From the NCBI GenBank assembly GCA_037833965.1, contig AP031358.1, positions 1,496,001 through 1,560,000 on the forward strand: DNA of 64,000 bases, given 5' to 3'. The DNA comes from Marchantia polymorpha subsp. ruderalis. Taxonomy: Eukaryota > Streptophyta > Marchantiopsida > Marchantiales > Marchantiaceae. A model generated the notes under the pieces. The model was not told the origin of the DNA and did not search any database. It worked only from the letters and a program-made list of their open reading frames with translations. The position numbers were made by a program, and so were the translations under genes. This document shows, one piece after another, positions 1 through 11,702 of the stretch (its first letter is position 1; each line of letters begins with the position of its first letter).

Positions 1-3000
1 CCTAACGAAGGAATTCGCGAGTTTCGATGACGAGGAGGCAGGAAGGCAGGAAGGCTCTCAAACCGCGACCCAGGTCAAGGCCGGTCTCCCCGCTGCCCCG
101 TACCGGGAGCAAACAGTCGATGCATGCGCATTATTAGCGCATAATAATACCGCTCCGAAGTTTGTCAACAATCTTTGTCCGACGCCTGAGTTTCTATCGT
201 CCGCTCGCTTTCCTTTTCCGGGCGACTCAGAGGCCTGCGTCTGGCTCGTCGAGCGGGCGGAGAATCTTGACAGGCATCTGATGCAGACGGTGTGTGCCGA
301 TTATTGATCGGCCCGGCCCGCATTAAAATGCCCGCGCTGTACGTTTCCGTGATCCGCCTCCCGTTCTCGTTGTACCCTCGCCATCGCAATATTGACTCGG
401 CTCACCGGTCTGTCGGTGGCCACCTACCTTCCAGCCGGCGCTCTTTCCGGTACGATCTAAACGACGCCATGAACGTCTTCTTTTCCCCTTCCCGCTCCCT
501 TCGAACGAGCAACGAGAAGGCGGAGCTGCTCGCCCCGCCATCAGCCAAGTGGTTGATCGGATTGCCACCTTCGAAGTCTTCGTCGAAGAAATGATGGGAC
601 CCGAATCCGATGCGGTTCGCGGATCCAGTTCAAATTCGCCGCCCCGAGCCCGGCCCAGAGATGGCAGAGCATCTTCGTCGCGGCGGGTCGCATTCCGAGC
701 GGCGGAAGCATTTGTGTGTGGACGTGTGTCGAGAGCTTTGTGAGCTGTCGGGAATGCGATGGGCCTCGAATAGAATTTATCATCTTCGGATTATTAAAAA
801 GTCTCGATTTTATATTCACAGTCTTCGATCTAAACTTTATGAGTTTGGGCTCGCTGCGTACGCCCGGCGCCAGTGCCCTGGATTGAGCTGGCGACGACTT
901 GAATGGCCGTTTCGGAAGTTTGATTGAAAAGGCCCCCATCACCTCGAGAGATCTACGTCAAAGAAGGATGCTCTTCTAGCCTGTGCTGCCAGGCACGACG
1001 TGCGTTCATAGTCCCGTTCCTGTGACGCGAATGTTCAATAATTCTTATAAATAGGATTTGGAAGCTGCTGTGAGGACTCGCTGGAGATCGCAGAATTTTC
1101 CGAGAGTTCGAGTTCGAGCGAGTGGTGCTGTGCATGATCCGATGCTCGCACAAACACTGTCAGTCCAATGAATGCTTCGAGTCTGAATGATTGAGTCTTG
1201 TTGAACGCATTCTCCCGGATTAGGAAGCATGACCACTCTGGTGTCGGTGAAGCGTAAGCATTGACTCGAACCGGGCATGGTCCAATGACATGTGCCGAGC
1301 TTTCTCGTTTCCAGCTCCAAGCTGACCACAAAAGGATATGAGCCTTCTGAACTCGGTCCGATACCTCACGTGAAGGCCAGAGGACATGGATTTTACGTTG
1401 GCCTGTGGGTCGTATTCCTCCGTATTTCACTTGCCTTTGCATGCCCTCCCTGACCGCCTCTACACCAACAAGATTCCATCGGTATATATCACATGAAAGT
1501 TGCTCTTATGAAGGCTTAATTGTTTTTCATGTCCTCGTAATTGCATTTCTGGGTGCAGCTTTAATTTGTACACTGATGCTCATCCTTTTGCCGACTGCGA
1601 GTCATCCTTTGTTTCCACCACCTGTTTCTTCTTACATATAATATTATTACGATAGCATTGTTGAGCAGACATCACCAACTGTTTCTTCATATATAATATT
1701 TTTACAATAGCATTGTTGAGCAGACAGCACTAAGAATTTACTCCTAGCTCTGCACGTAGTCCCGGTCTGAGCTCATGTCCCGCTTCATGAGGGGTCAATC
1801 AACATACTTGGACGCCAGCTGCAATTTTAGGCATAAAAATTTATCCTTGAAGGGCTCTCCTTCTATTTTACGTGCAGATGACTGAAAACATGGCATTTGA
1901 TGTGAGATGAAGAATTCACCCGCTGCATATGTGTACTATACAACCATCAACCAATTTTCCGTCAACTAAAATTTGGTCTCTAAATATGCATGAAATATAT
2001 ACTCTTTTCTTTACTTTAATTATACTGATATACTGCAGGCAAAATCATAATATGACATTTTGCCAGCCACGTATTGAAGTGTTAAGTCAAGCTTCGTAAG
2101 GATGAACATATTGTTGTGTTTTGGGGTAGGGGGTGTGTGTTCTAGCGTAATTAGATGTACCCTAATTTCCATGTATAGTGGTTCGGGTTCTCGCACGTAG
2201 AAACCGACACGAGAAGGCTTGTAGAGAGCTTCTGAAAATTTTGGCAAATTAATTAATTAGTGAATGGTGAACTTATCAACGGGAGAAAGGTGTTCCATGT
2301 GAATTACTCAGTTCATCAGTTTATACACCCTCGTTGTCTATTATTCGTTGAATAAATCAGCTTTGACTATGTATTCAGGACAGATCGATAGAGGAAAACT
2401 GTAACGTCATCTCAGAGAAAAAGGATGAGCCTAAACTGAGACGAGGGAAATGCTTAAGAAATCTAGCCATCTGGCTTCATGTAGAGTAGAGTATATGTAA
2501 AGTTCCCAATCTCCATGGCAATAAATTAATCTGATTTTCAGCAATGATTTTAAAGCCACATCACCATCATTCTCAAATACTTGCCTCTTTTGATAGTCAC
2601 TTTTTGGAACATCTCACTTATGGAACTTTGTACCAATTGATTGCTGATGATTACCGACTTGCTTTTTTACTATAATTAGAACCTCTTACAAGTCAAATTA
2701 GATATCAATAATTGCTGACTATTCATAACCGACGGCGAGATGATGAAGCAGGAAAGTAGAAGTTGGATCCTGGAGCCTGTTCAACGGATCCCACATCAAA
2801 AACATAATAATTATAAAAATCTTGAATCTCAAAGATTTCATTGATACGCATATGATTGAGCTGTATTGCATGAAGAGCGTTACACGAGACAAAACATACA
2901 GTTTAATAAGAATTTGAGAATTTTCGAGCTTGTTGCAATTAGATTTATTTATAAGAAATCGAAACTTCAAAAAAAAATCATAAACTGTGTCTAAGCAATA

Positions 3001-3749
3001 TGGGTTGTGGATTTTCTAGCTTATGGTTTTTAATAACCGATTATCGCAGCATATATCTTGATTCGAGAATCTATCCCGCTACATGTGTTGTTTTGATGAG
3101 AAATTTAATCCAATTTTAAAGAAAAAATGTTATTAAGATTAAAATTTGATTCAACTTGATTATTTCAAAGACTGGCTAATTAAACCATACATTGCATGTA
3201 TCGTCAAAGAAAGAAAATATTTACAAGTGACCCAAAGACAAAAACCATGCAACGTCAGAAATTTCTCAACGACTTTCTTCAATGATTAGGATCAAGTTTG
3301 CGCATTCTCCTTGCCCTCTTCTCGGCGAGACCGTGAGAGGACTCAGGTCGCGGGGTGGGTCATTACCTGCCCGCGCTAAGTCAACGGGGACAGGAAGCGG
3401 ATCCGAAAGAGATTCTGGGCATAGTCGACCATTTTTAGATAGTATAGCAAATATTGATAAGTTATAATTTAAATATAAAGATTAACAAGAAGGTGAGAGA
3501 TAAATCCAGTTGCAAGGGCATTGATTTTGAAGCAAGCGGAGTGATAATATCATACAAAATAACTATTAGACGTGAGCAAACCACAAATTTATATTATAAT
3601 GGAGCATCATACGATCACATTGCTTCAAGAGCTGCTTCAAACACCAAAACTGAGTTGACACATATTTGGGTCCGTCAATTCCAAATTCACCCGCATTTCA
3701 GACCACTAACCTGAATATCCTTGAAGCAAAACCAAACCTTGCAACAGTC
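1..3749. other. No recognised gene, apart from the repeat at 1622
   Basis: The first 1.4 kb is GC-rich with open frames on both strands, none of which shows a familiar motif. It could be the promoter or 5' part of a gene off the left edge. From about 1.6 kb the sequence becomes AT-rich. A short GC-rich island at about 3300-3400 stands out from its surroundings but has no identifiable identity. Confidence 0.6.
1622..1735. repeat. Tandem duplication, about 57-base unit
   Basis: Two adjacent copies begin CTGTTTCTTC at 1622 and 1679. Both contain ATAGCATTGTTGAGCAGACA. They differ at a handful of positions, so the duplication is not brand new. Confidence 0.8.
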
Positions 3750-3758
3750 TATTTAAAG
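3750..3758 (+). promoter_or_regulatory. Candidate TATA box
   Basis: The sequence TATTTAAAG sits in a GC-balanced stretch and is followed about 25-35 bases later by CT-rich sequence. This is the usual layout of a plant core promoter. It points toward the ORF at 3830, in other words into the 3' end of the carbonic anhydrase gene. Confidence 0.35.
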
Positions 3759-3829
3759 CGGCTCTAATCTCTCTATCCTTTCCCACTGACAAGTCATAGC
3801 CGTTCTCAACTTAAGCAGTTTCTGCTTCT

Positions 3830-4030
3830 ATGGCTAAGAAGCAAAAGTTATTGATCGGATTTCCAAACATTGCACCAAAATTATTAGAAAATTTGGCGTC
3901 GATCAGTGGCCTCAATCAGGAGCGCGAAAGAAACAAACTGACATCTCTGCCGTTGTCGTCGACCAGTGGCCTGCTATTGGGACCCTGTCACAGGAAGAGC
4001 AAATGTCTGAGTACCTCCTCTGAGCTCTAA
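3830..4030 (+). CDS. Small hypothetical ORF antisense to the carbonic anhydrase 3' end
   Basis: This is a 66-residue ATG-started frame beginning MAKKQKLLIGFPN, with no known domain, signal peptide or membrane segment. It covers the whole last exon of the carbonic anhydrase gene (3916-3984) on the other strand. What favours it is a well-formed TATA box at 3750-3758, pointing the same way and 70-80 bases upstream of the ATG, followed by a pyrimidine-rich stretch that could hold a transcription start. Against it, the reading frame is short and could be a shadow of the exon. It could instead be the start of a noncoding antisense transcript. Confidence 0.25.
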   Translation: MAKKQKLLIGFPNIAPKLLENLASISGLNQERERNKLTSLPLSSTSGLLLGPCHRKSKCLSTSSEL

Positions 4031-5148
4031 TTAAGCATCGGACTCCATTATTTTATTTGCCCTTTACATGAATTCAATCTCTAGCTGTATGCAGACTTTG
4101 AGAGACCTCAACAAAAGTCTTCTGATGCCAACTTCCACTGTAAATAGATATTCTCAAAGAAAGGGCCCCTCCTGACGAGAGGATCAGAGCGTCCAGGATT
4201 ACCAGATCTAGTGCTTTCAGAGCCTTCAGCTGATCCTCGGATACCGTATTCCACTGAAGGAAACAAGCCAAACGAGACCGATGCAGTTAGTAAGTCAAAG
4301 CTCGGTTGTCATTTCTCAGCTGGCGTCACTGACATTTGGTGTTTGCATGCACACTGGTACATCACACACGTCCGAAGGTCACCACGTACGATTTCTCAGA
4401 TGGCAAGTCTTACCTTCCAAAGACAAACCGTCCAGCTCACGTTCTCGGTGCAAGGCGGGGTGGTCATGGATCCATTGTAGCGTGCGTAGAATGGACCGAC
4501 CGGCAGGTTCACGGATACCGTTTCCACTTTTACCTCGGCGTACTTGTCAGAGACTTGGGGCAGCAGGTCCCAAAACTGGAAATGTATTGCACCATTTGGA
4601 AACAAGAGTTTTTGGGTAAGTTTACAAATTGAACCGTCAGTGCTTAAATCACACGAGTTCTACGACTCCGCTTGTCTGATTGCGTGAAACATGCTATTAG
4701 CAGATGGAATCTTCGTTAGACTTGTACTTATATGCACATGGTTTTGCATGCTTTTGGCAGCCGACAGAGGATTTGGCAGTTAAGATTTGAGAGGTATATT
4801 CTCGTGATTCGAAGCAGCAGCTTCACAGGCCTATGTATACCCTAGATACCAGCTGATTGGAAATACAAGTAGGCTTCGTTTGCCCATGGCTTCAATACGT
4901 GAGCACGAACCTGATCCAGAAAATCGCTGTGATAGCTTTTCAGGAAAGGAACGCTGATGACTGCCTCTTCCCCAGATTCACTTCGATGCACTAAATGCAT
5001 TTCCAGAGGAAACCTGCGAGCATATGTTTTTCCTTGTGAGAGTCCTTGTGATACAGCCAGAGTAGTTTTACTTAAGAGTCTTCTTTCGTAATCATTTCCG
5101 AATTATTATCAGTCATTTAGGGTTTAGGTCAGTATGATAATATCATTA

Positions 5149-5183
<35 letters not shown>

Positions 5184-6047
5184 GGTTGAGAATGTACCTG
5201 ACTCGCTGAATTATGTGCTCGCTTGGAGAGTGGAAGTGGAGTTGTTGTAAGAAGTAGGCGTCCCCGTTGAGCATCAAACGTCCAGCGAAGTTAAGAAAGT
5301 TCAACTGCAGCCCAGACCGATGAAAAACAAACTGATCGGGTCATTTCACTGGAGAGGATGCATTCTAATTGTCTAAGAGATTCAAGTTGCAATGCGGCCT
5401 GCTCGAATGATTAATTTTATTTCCATGATTTCTAGATCCTTTAGATAGGGGTTGCAATGTGATACAGAGCTCCCAAAACTCCTCAAGCATTGTAAAATAT
5501 TCTGTTCTTCTCCATAACCAGAAAGATGGCACTGCAGTGAAGGTTATACTTTACCTCAATACCATGCCCATTGTTTCTGAGTACAGCTTCACTAGGGAGG
5601 TACATGACATTGAGCTTGGAGAGAGTGAGATCAACACTATCTTCTGTGACATTGATGGCGATCGGCGACTGCAATTGTCCATCTCTACATGTGCTCCATG
5701 AAGGTTTAAGATCCGCCCAATGATCCGGACCATGGTTACTTTCTGGGTCATAGTCAAATTCCACATCTAGATCTTCACCTGCAGGGGGAGAGCAACTAAA
5801 ACTCATGAACTGAGAATCTTATGATGTTCTGAACCAGCTTCGGGCACTGGTTCTTTCAAATGAGTGTTGTGTTCAAGTGTCATGTATTTCAGTGAAATTA
5901 GTCAACAACCCTCTCAGAGTTGAAAAACCTACTGCTAATTATTTTATATTGAAGATTGTGGAATGAGAACAAACCTTCGGCTTTGACAAGGGAGATTGAA
6001 GATAGAAAGATGAACAAGAAGCACAATTTGAAAGTCGATCGAATCAT
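3916..6047 (-). CDS. Alpha-class carbonic anhydrase, secreted (7 exons)
   Basis: The enzyme interconverts CO2 and bicarbonate and probably works in the secretory path, cell wall or thylakoid lumen. Exons on the minus strand are 6047-5975, 5778-5555, 5304-5198, 5013-4911, 4575-4414, 4253-4203 and 3984-3916. Every junction is GT-AG and the phases fit, giving 789 bases and 262 residues, normal for the family. Residues 1 to about 23 form a hydrophobic signal peptide ending VKA. The zinc ligands are His122 and His124 in LHFHSPSEH and His141 in EMHLVH. His96 in NNGHGIE matches the proton-shuttle His, Glu128 the gatekeeper Glu, and Thr207-Thr208 lie in GSMTTPPCTENVSW. Cys55 and Cys211 match the usual disulfide pair. 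The end, NSRPLVDDNGR, matches the family C-terminus. The start is the first ATG before the signal peptide. All catalytic residues are present, so the gene looks functional. The exact subfamily cannot be fixed by eye. Confidence 0.95.
5146..5183. repeat. (ATT)n microsatellite in carbonic anhydrase intron 3
   Basis: About 12 ATT units lie in the intron between the third and fourth exons of the carbonic anhydrase gene, 15 bases from the donor side. Confidence 0.9.
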
Positions 6048-7980
6048 GCTTATGGGCACAGCCACCTCCTTCAGAAGTCCTTGCCTTTTTCAGTGAACTC
6101 ACATATCCAACAGGGACCATTCACAAAACTCTTCTGACTTTCAAAATCAGCCCGTGGGTTAGACAATCAGTGTTCTGTAAGAAATGTACAAATCACGGTG
6201 CATGAAGACTTTGAGAAGATACTGAAGCCCAGAGTTTGACGATTTTATCTCTTGCGGGTCTGCACTGGACTTGAAGTTCGACTTGAGAGTATCTGTCGGG
6301 ATGAAGGAAGCTGAAAGTGTGCTGATCACCGAGCACGTTCAGATCGTCTCCTTGCTATTGTTTCATGATGTGCCTGCAATTTTATTGATGATGAGCTGCA
6401 GCCAACGTCTGAAAGCCTACTTGATGAGCTTGGAATGCTCGGAAGGCACTTACTCTGATTACACCTGCTCTTCATATGCAGGATAGATGGCAGCAGAAGC
6501 ATTTATACACTTGAACCAGGAATGGCCTGGCAATTGAGCTTGCAGAGGTAGTGCGTGATTCTGATCACGATTCCATGTGAGCTGCTTCTCTAACTGGCGC
6601 CAAACCCGTGAGCAGATGAGTAGATGAGTGTGACGTAACCACAAGTTACTTCGGCATTACTTCAGCTTCACAGCAAAGGGGTCTTAGTTCTACACTAAAT
6701 ATCTGCTATTACTGTATCTATCATGAGGATATATATGTATCGTTGCTTTGAATATTAACTATCCCTCTTCATCTTTTTGGAAGTGGATGTTCTTTCGAAG
6801 ACTCTCACATGGAGTTGCAACGAGGCAAGTTCAAGTAAAGACTCGAAAACCAAATTCCTACCGGTTCGTTGTTAAACTAAGTTAACTGTATAACACTTTG
6901 ATTCTCCATCTTACGTTCAATTTTATTTTCTCCACAACAGTGGTAGAAGCCAAGTTAGGCGAATGCTTCATAAACTTCGGCTTGAGAAAAACTGAGAATT
7001 TCTTACGACATTCACACGTCATCGACATGATACTTTCCGGCGATTCACAAAGTCCGTACTCCGTGCACCAGGTGCTGTAACTAATGACATCACTGATGAC
7101 TGCACTCTCATGAGTACGCAGTATCTGTTGTAGATCTGATACTTCGAAGACGGATATGGTTCTGAAAAGATTAGGACGTAGCAACAACAGTTTACCAAAA
7201 TGTCGTCGAGACTTTGCTACAGATGGGACGATGTACAAAACCATTACAGAAGTATGAACAAGAAGTTTCAAGCTGACCCGGAAAGTGTAAATTGCGATGA
7301 ATCCTAAGGCTCAGATTCCATGCGATTACGAGTTAATCGTTGAGCAAAGCCACCTCGACTACTCGAAAGCTTTCACAGAATTATGACCCGGAGTATATTC
7401 CAACCCTGCGATTATTTTGACCTTCTCCTTCTACTGTCTTGAGGCACTCATGCGCCGAACGAGCTCACGTGATTCCTTTGGATTCACTCACGAGCTCTTG
7501 CAGCCAACCAGCAGTGCCACGTCTTTGCAGTCTGCGACGATCTTCACGAGCGACCAAATCATAACTGACTCCCCAAATTTCAGCATAAGCTGCTTGACTT
7601 GTACACAGCGTGAGACTGTCCAGAGATTATGTTTTGCTGGGATATAAAATCTCCCGTCGGAGTGTAAAGTTCTTGAGTTTTCTCCTGAATCAATACGTAC
7701 ATGGGATCATGGACTCGATCGTGGCGTAGCTTCGAGACGGATTCGTTTTCAAGCTCACATTGCTGGAATGAAGACCGCTCGCTCTGCGTGTGTGCTGCAG
7801 CGGCAACATTGCTGTTGGGATCTTAGTTCCTTGATCCTCTGTTGAACCCCGTGGACTTTCATTCACTCTCAGAAGACTGTGCCTTTAAGTTTTGTGGAGA
7901 TTCAAAGCAAATTTGACAATGTATTCCCCAAATTGTTCGACCTTTTCAATTACCTGGAGTGAGTCACCAATTGAAAGCGT
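6048..7980. other. Carbonic anhydrase upstream region, no gene recognised
   Basis: The base composition is mixed. Short frames exist, including a 129-codon one at 6882-7271 on the minus strand, but they show no domain, have poor starts and have no supporting splice structure. Confidence 0.5.
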
Positions 7981-10900
7981 CTCTGATTTTATAGAAAAGT
8001 GAAACATTATTGGTTTACATTTAAAAGAATAATTGGATATTTTGTAATTAAATTAATTAAGATTAATATTTATTAAAAAAAATCATAATTTCAAATTTTA
8101 ATAGTTGATTAATGAATGCATTCATTACAAAAGTTAGATTGAATTTACTTATTATAAAAAACTAAACTAGTACGAAATATTGATAGATAATACATATTAT
8201 CATATTTTATTATCCATTGATAATGTTCACTTAAAGATTCTTTTGATTTATAATTATTTTATACTAATAATTTTCTATAATTGGAAATTTTAGTATTAAA
8301 TTTTTCAAAATACTTTAATCTTTCAAACTCATTACTTTTTTTAATTTAAAAAATTTAAATTTTTTTATTAATTATACTTTAGATATTTACATCTATTATA
8401 TTTGAAAACTATTAGTTATATATCAAATTAATCTAATGTTCCCATCCTGCACTATTTATCACACTTTCAATTTGACCCCAAAGATTATATCACAAAACTC
8501 AATCCAATCAGTTCAAACCAATCACATAGTTATGTTCTATATAGTGCATATAGTTCTATATAGTGTTATTCGGGTGAGAGATAATTAGTCTTTTCTTTTC
8601 TTACATTAATGATTTTGTTTAACATTTTTTATTATAAAAGTGAGTATTTTACTATTAATTTAAAAAAATTTATATTTTTTTAAAATTTTAAAAAATATAT
8701 TGAATCATATCATCTTGAAAAGGAGAAAGTATATATTTCACATAAATATATAAAAGTGTAATGATCAAATTATTGACAAGTTTCATAATCATTTTATTTT
8801 CTGATATGGTAATAAATTTCGAAATTTAAAATTATTTAAGAAAATAAGAATTTATACTTATTTATTTATGAATTGATCAACGTACGTAATAATATTGAAA
8901 TTTGTATAAAATAAAAAATTTGAGATTTTGATGATATTTTTTTAAAAATATAAAATTTCTTAATTTTTTATAATAAATTTTGTTTTAACTTTAGTTTCCT
9001 TTATTTAATAGATTATACAGTCTTGTTGGATGGTGATGTCTTGTATAGAGATCATCTATTATATAATGTTTGATGCATAATTGTTTAGCTTAGATTGTGA
9101 TTAAATGATGATTCACATTTGTTATATATATTAAAATATATAAATAATTTTTTTCAATAAAAAAAATTCTTTAATACATGAATGATTATTTATTTTTTGT
9201 TATAAAAATACTTCTTCATTCACACAATTTTTAAAATATATCACAAAATAACTTGAAAATTTGTATATTTATATTTGAATACTAAATTTTTCAAATCCAA
9301 TAAATATTATTCTTACATAATTTATTTTATACATGTTAAACTAAATCTTTATATGTAATATTATCATGTATAATTTTTATCTTGTTTTTTTAAAGTATTA
9401 TATATATCATCCTTTGAAAAATATCTCTAGATGATAAGCATATATCATATCAAACAATGAGATTTTTTTACATGAGATTTGATTGAATTATTACGTATGT
9501 TAAAAGAAAATTTTTTTAAACTGTAAAATTCATTCTTTGATACAAAAAATTAGTGAAAGTAAGATTTCGAATGATAATTTTGATTTTTTCAAAGTGAGTT
9601 ATTTGTAATGAAAATTTTTGTTTTTTCAAAAAATGTTAGCTCAAATCAATAATAACAAAAGCAAATCATAGAAAAAATGAACAATAAATAAAACTAAGGT
9701 TGGGTTGATTTTAACAGTACAGTAAAAGTCTTTATATTATATGAAATATTCAAATGATCATTATAAACATTGATGTCATTCAATCAACTTGATTATATAT
9801 TTGTCTACTGTGTCAATCAACAAATCATTAGAAAATAAGTTATCTGCAATTAACTCTTAGAAGTAGTAAGATTCAATGTAATGATTTTGCATATTAATTT
9901 TGTTGTTAGAAAGAAATTGTTACTAAATATAATTTCATTCATTTTTTAATTTTTTCTAATTTATTTGATTACACATATAAAATACAAAAATGATGATAAA
10001 AAAATCAATATGAAACCAATCACAACTTCGTCTGATTATGATTACATCTTTACAAATTTTGTGCATTTATTTATACAAGTATTAATGTGTGAAAATACAT
10101 CAAAATTGTGACTTTAATGAAATTTTATTATGTGAATGATACACATTTATAATTTTTAAACTTTCAAGAAATTTTTTGTTTTCAATTTAAAATTACTTGT
10201 ATCATCTCAACAATGCAATGTCTATGTTATACACATAAGATATTATGATTTGATTGTATGATCAGTGTTTGCAGTCAAAGTGCATATGTGTTCAAATCAC
10301 ATTGAAATCATACTTTCATACAAATCTCAACAAGAAAACTTCAAATTATTATCATTATCAATATCAATATCACTTCAAAAACATAATTTTGATTATAATA
10401 ACATGTTGGTTCCATGATAAAAAATGTAATTTTATTATGAAGTTTTTAGATATTCTACATTTGAACTATTTTTAGAAGTATATTATTTTTAAATTTATGA
10501 TAGAATTAGATGTTGAAATTACACACTTAATTTTAACATCTTGAATCCACTTATATTTATGAACAATGTATGTAGAAGAGTACTACTTATTAGTACTATT
10601 GTTATCTATCATATATATTAATGCATACATGTAATTATAATTTTTATTTGATTTAAGTTGGAAATAAGTCAATTATTGATATTCAGATAAAAAAAAATTA
10701 TAAAAAAATGAAATAATAGAACATTGATTAACATACAATTGTTTATATTTACACCTGATTTCATCTAACAATATTCTTTTGCACTAATAATGATTATATT
10801 GTTCGAGTTCATGTTCTAAACTTATTATGACTTTAAAACATGAAATTTGATTCCGCATTAAGAAAAAAATACTCAGTATGACTTTTTTTCAAGATAATTT

Positions 10901-11300
10901 AATCCATTAGTGCAAAGAAAATTATTTGAATACATGTATATTCTAACTCGTTTTGGATACCAATGCTTCTATTCCTTTATAAATTTTCCATTTCAGAAAT
11001 ACTATCTAATGTTGGAAAATATATATGCATTGTAAGATTATCATATGAAATTTGTGTTGAACACTTCTAGCTATGAATTTTTTTATTCACTTCAGATTAA
11101 ATAAAGTGGTATTATCTAAAACTATAACTCCAAAAAACAGAAAAAAATCCAATAATAATTTTTTGAATTATAATAATATCATAATATTGAAGCATGTAAA
11201 AGGTCTCAAAATTTAACTTACAGATTGTTTGGTTCTTGAATTAAAACCTTTATTCAAATAGGTAGCAAATTGACTATTTCACATGAGATAATAATATCTA
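7981..11300. other. AT-rich gene-free block
   Basis: About 3.3 kb is dominated by A and T, with many stops in all frames and only one frame of about 70 codons. No terminal repeats, retroelement motifs or RNA gene could be seen. It is probably decayed repeat or spacer sequence. Confidence 0.65.
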
Positions 11301-11702
11301 TCAAATTGTTGATCTAGCTCCCAATGGAGCATTCCTCTATAGTCACAGATTGTAATTTCAGTGTCAGTCCTGCCTCCTCTCCTACCAAGTATTCGTGTTG
11401 AACTTTACTGGAAAAAATTTACAAAGGCAATCCCTTCATTCTTGAAAAGTTGGCATATTTCGTCTCTGGAGAAGAAAGTCAGCGAACTTCACAAGACCAG
11501 AGATGCCAACTAAGGCCGAAGAAATCGGAATTGAAACTTACATCGACCATAGTCATGATGAAACGTTGAAACGATTTGTGTGACAGGAGTTCACATTCAA
11601 CTGTTGATTGCTTGTTGATTGCTATTCGGAACTGGAACCTACGCCCTACATGTGACCTACCCCCATTACTAGTGTGAGAACACTGAAGAGAGACGCCAAA
11701 CC

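Noticed and set aside
5116..5132. TTTAGGGTTTAGG, telomere-like
   Set aside because: Only about two units, inside an intron. It is not a telomeric tract and is too short to call a telo-box with a role.
6882..7271. 129-codon minus-strand frame between the two main genes
   Set aside because: It has no domain and no splice partners, and it lies between gene and AT-rich block in otherwise noncoding sequence.
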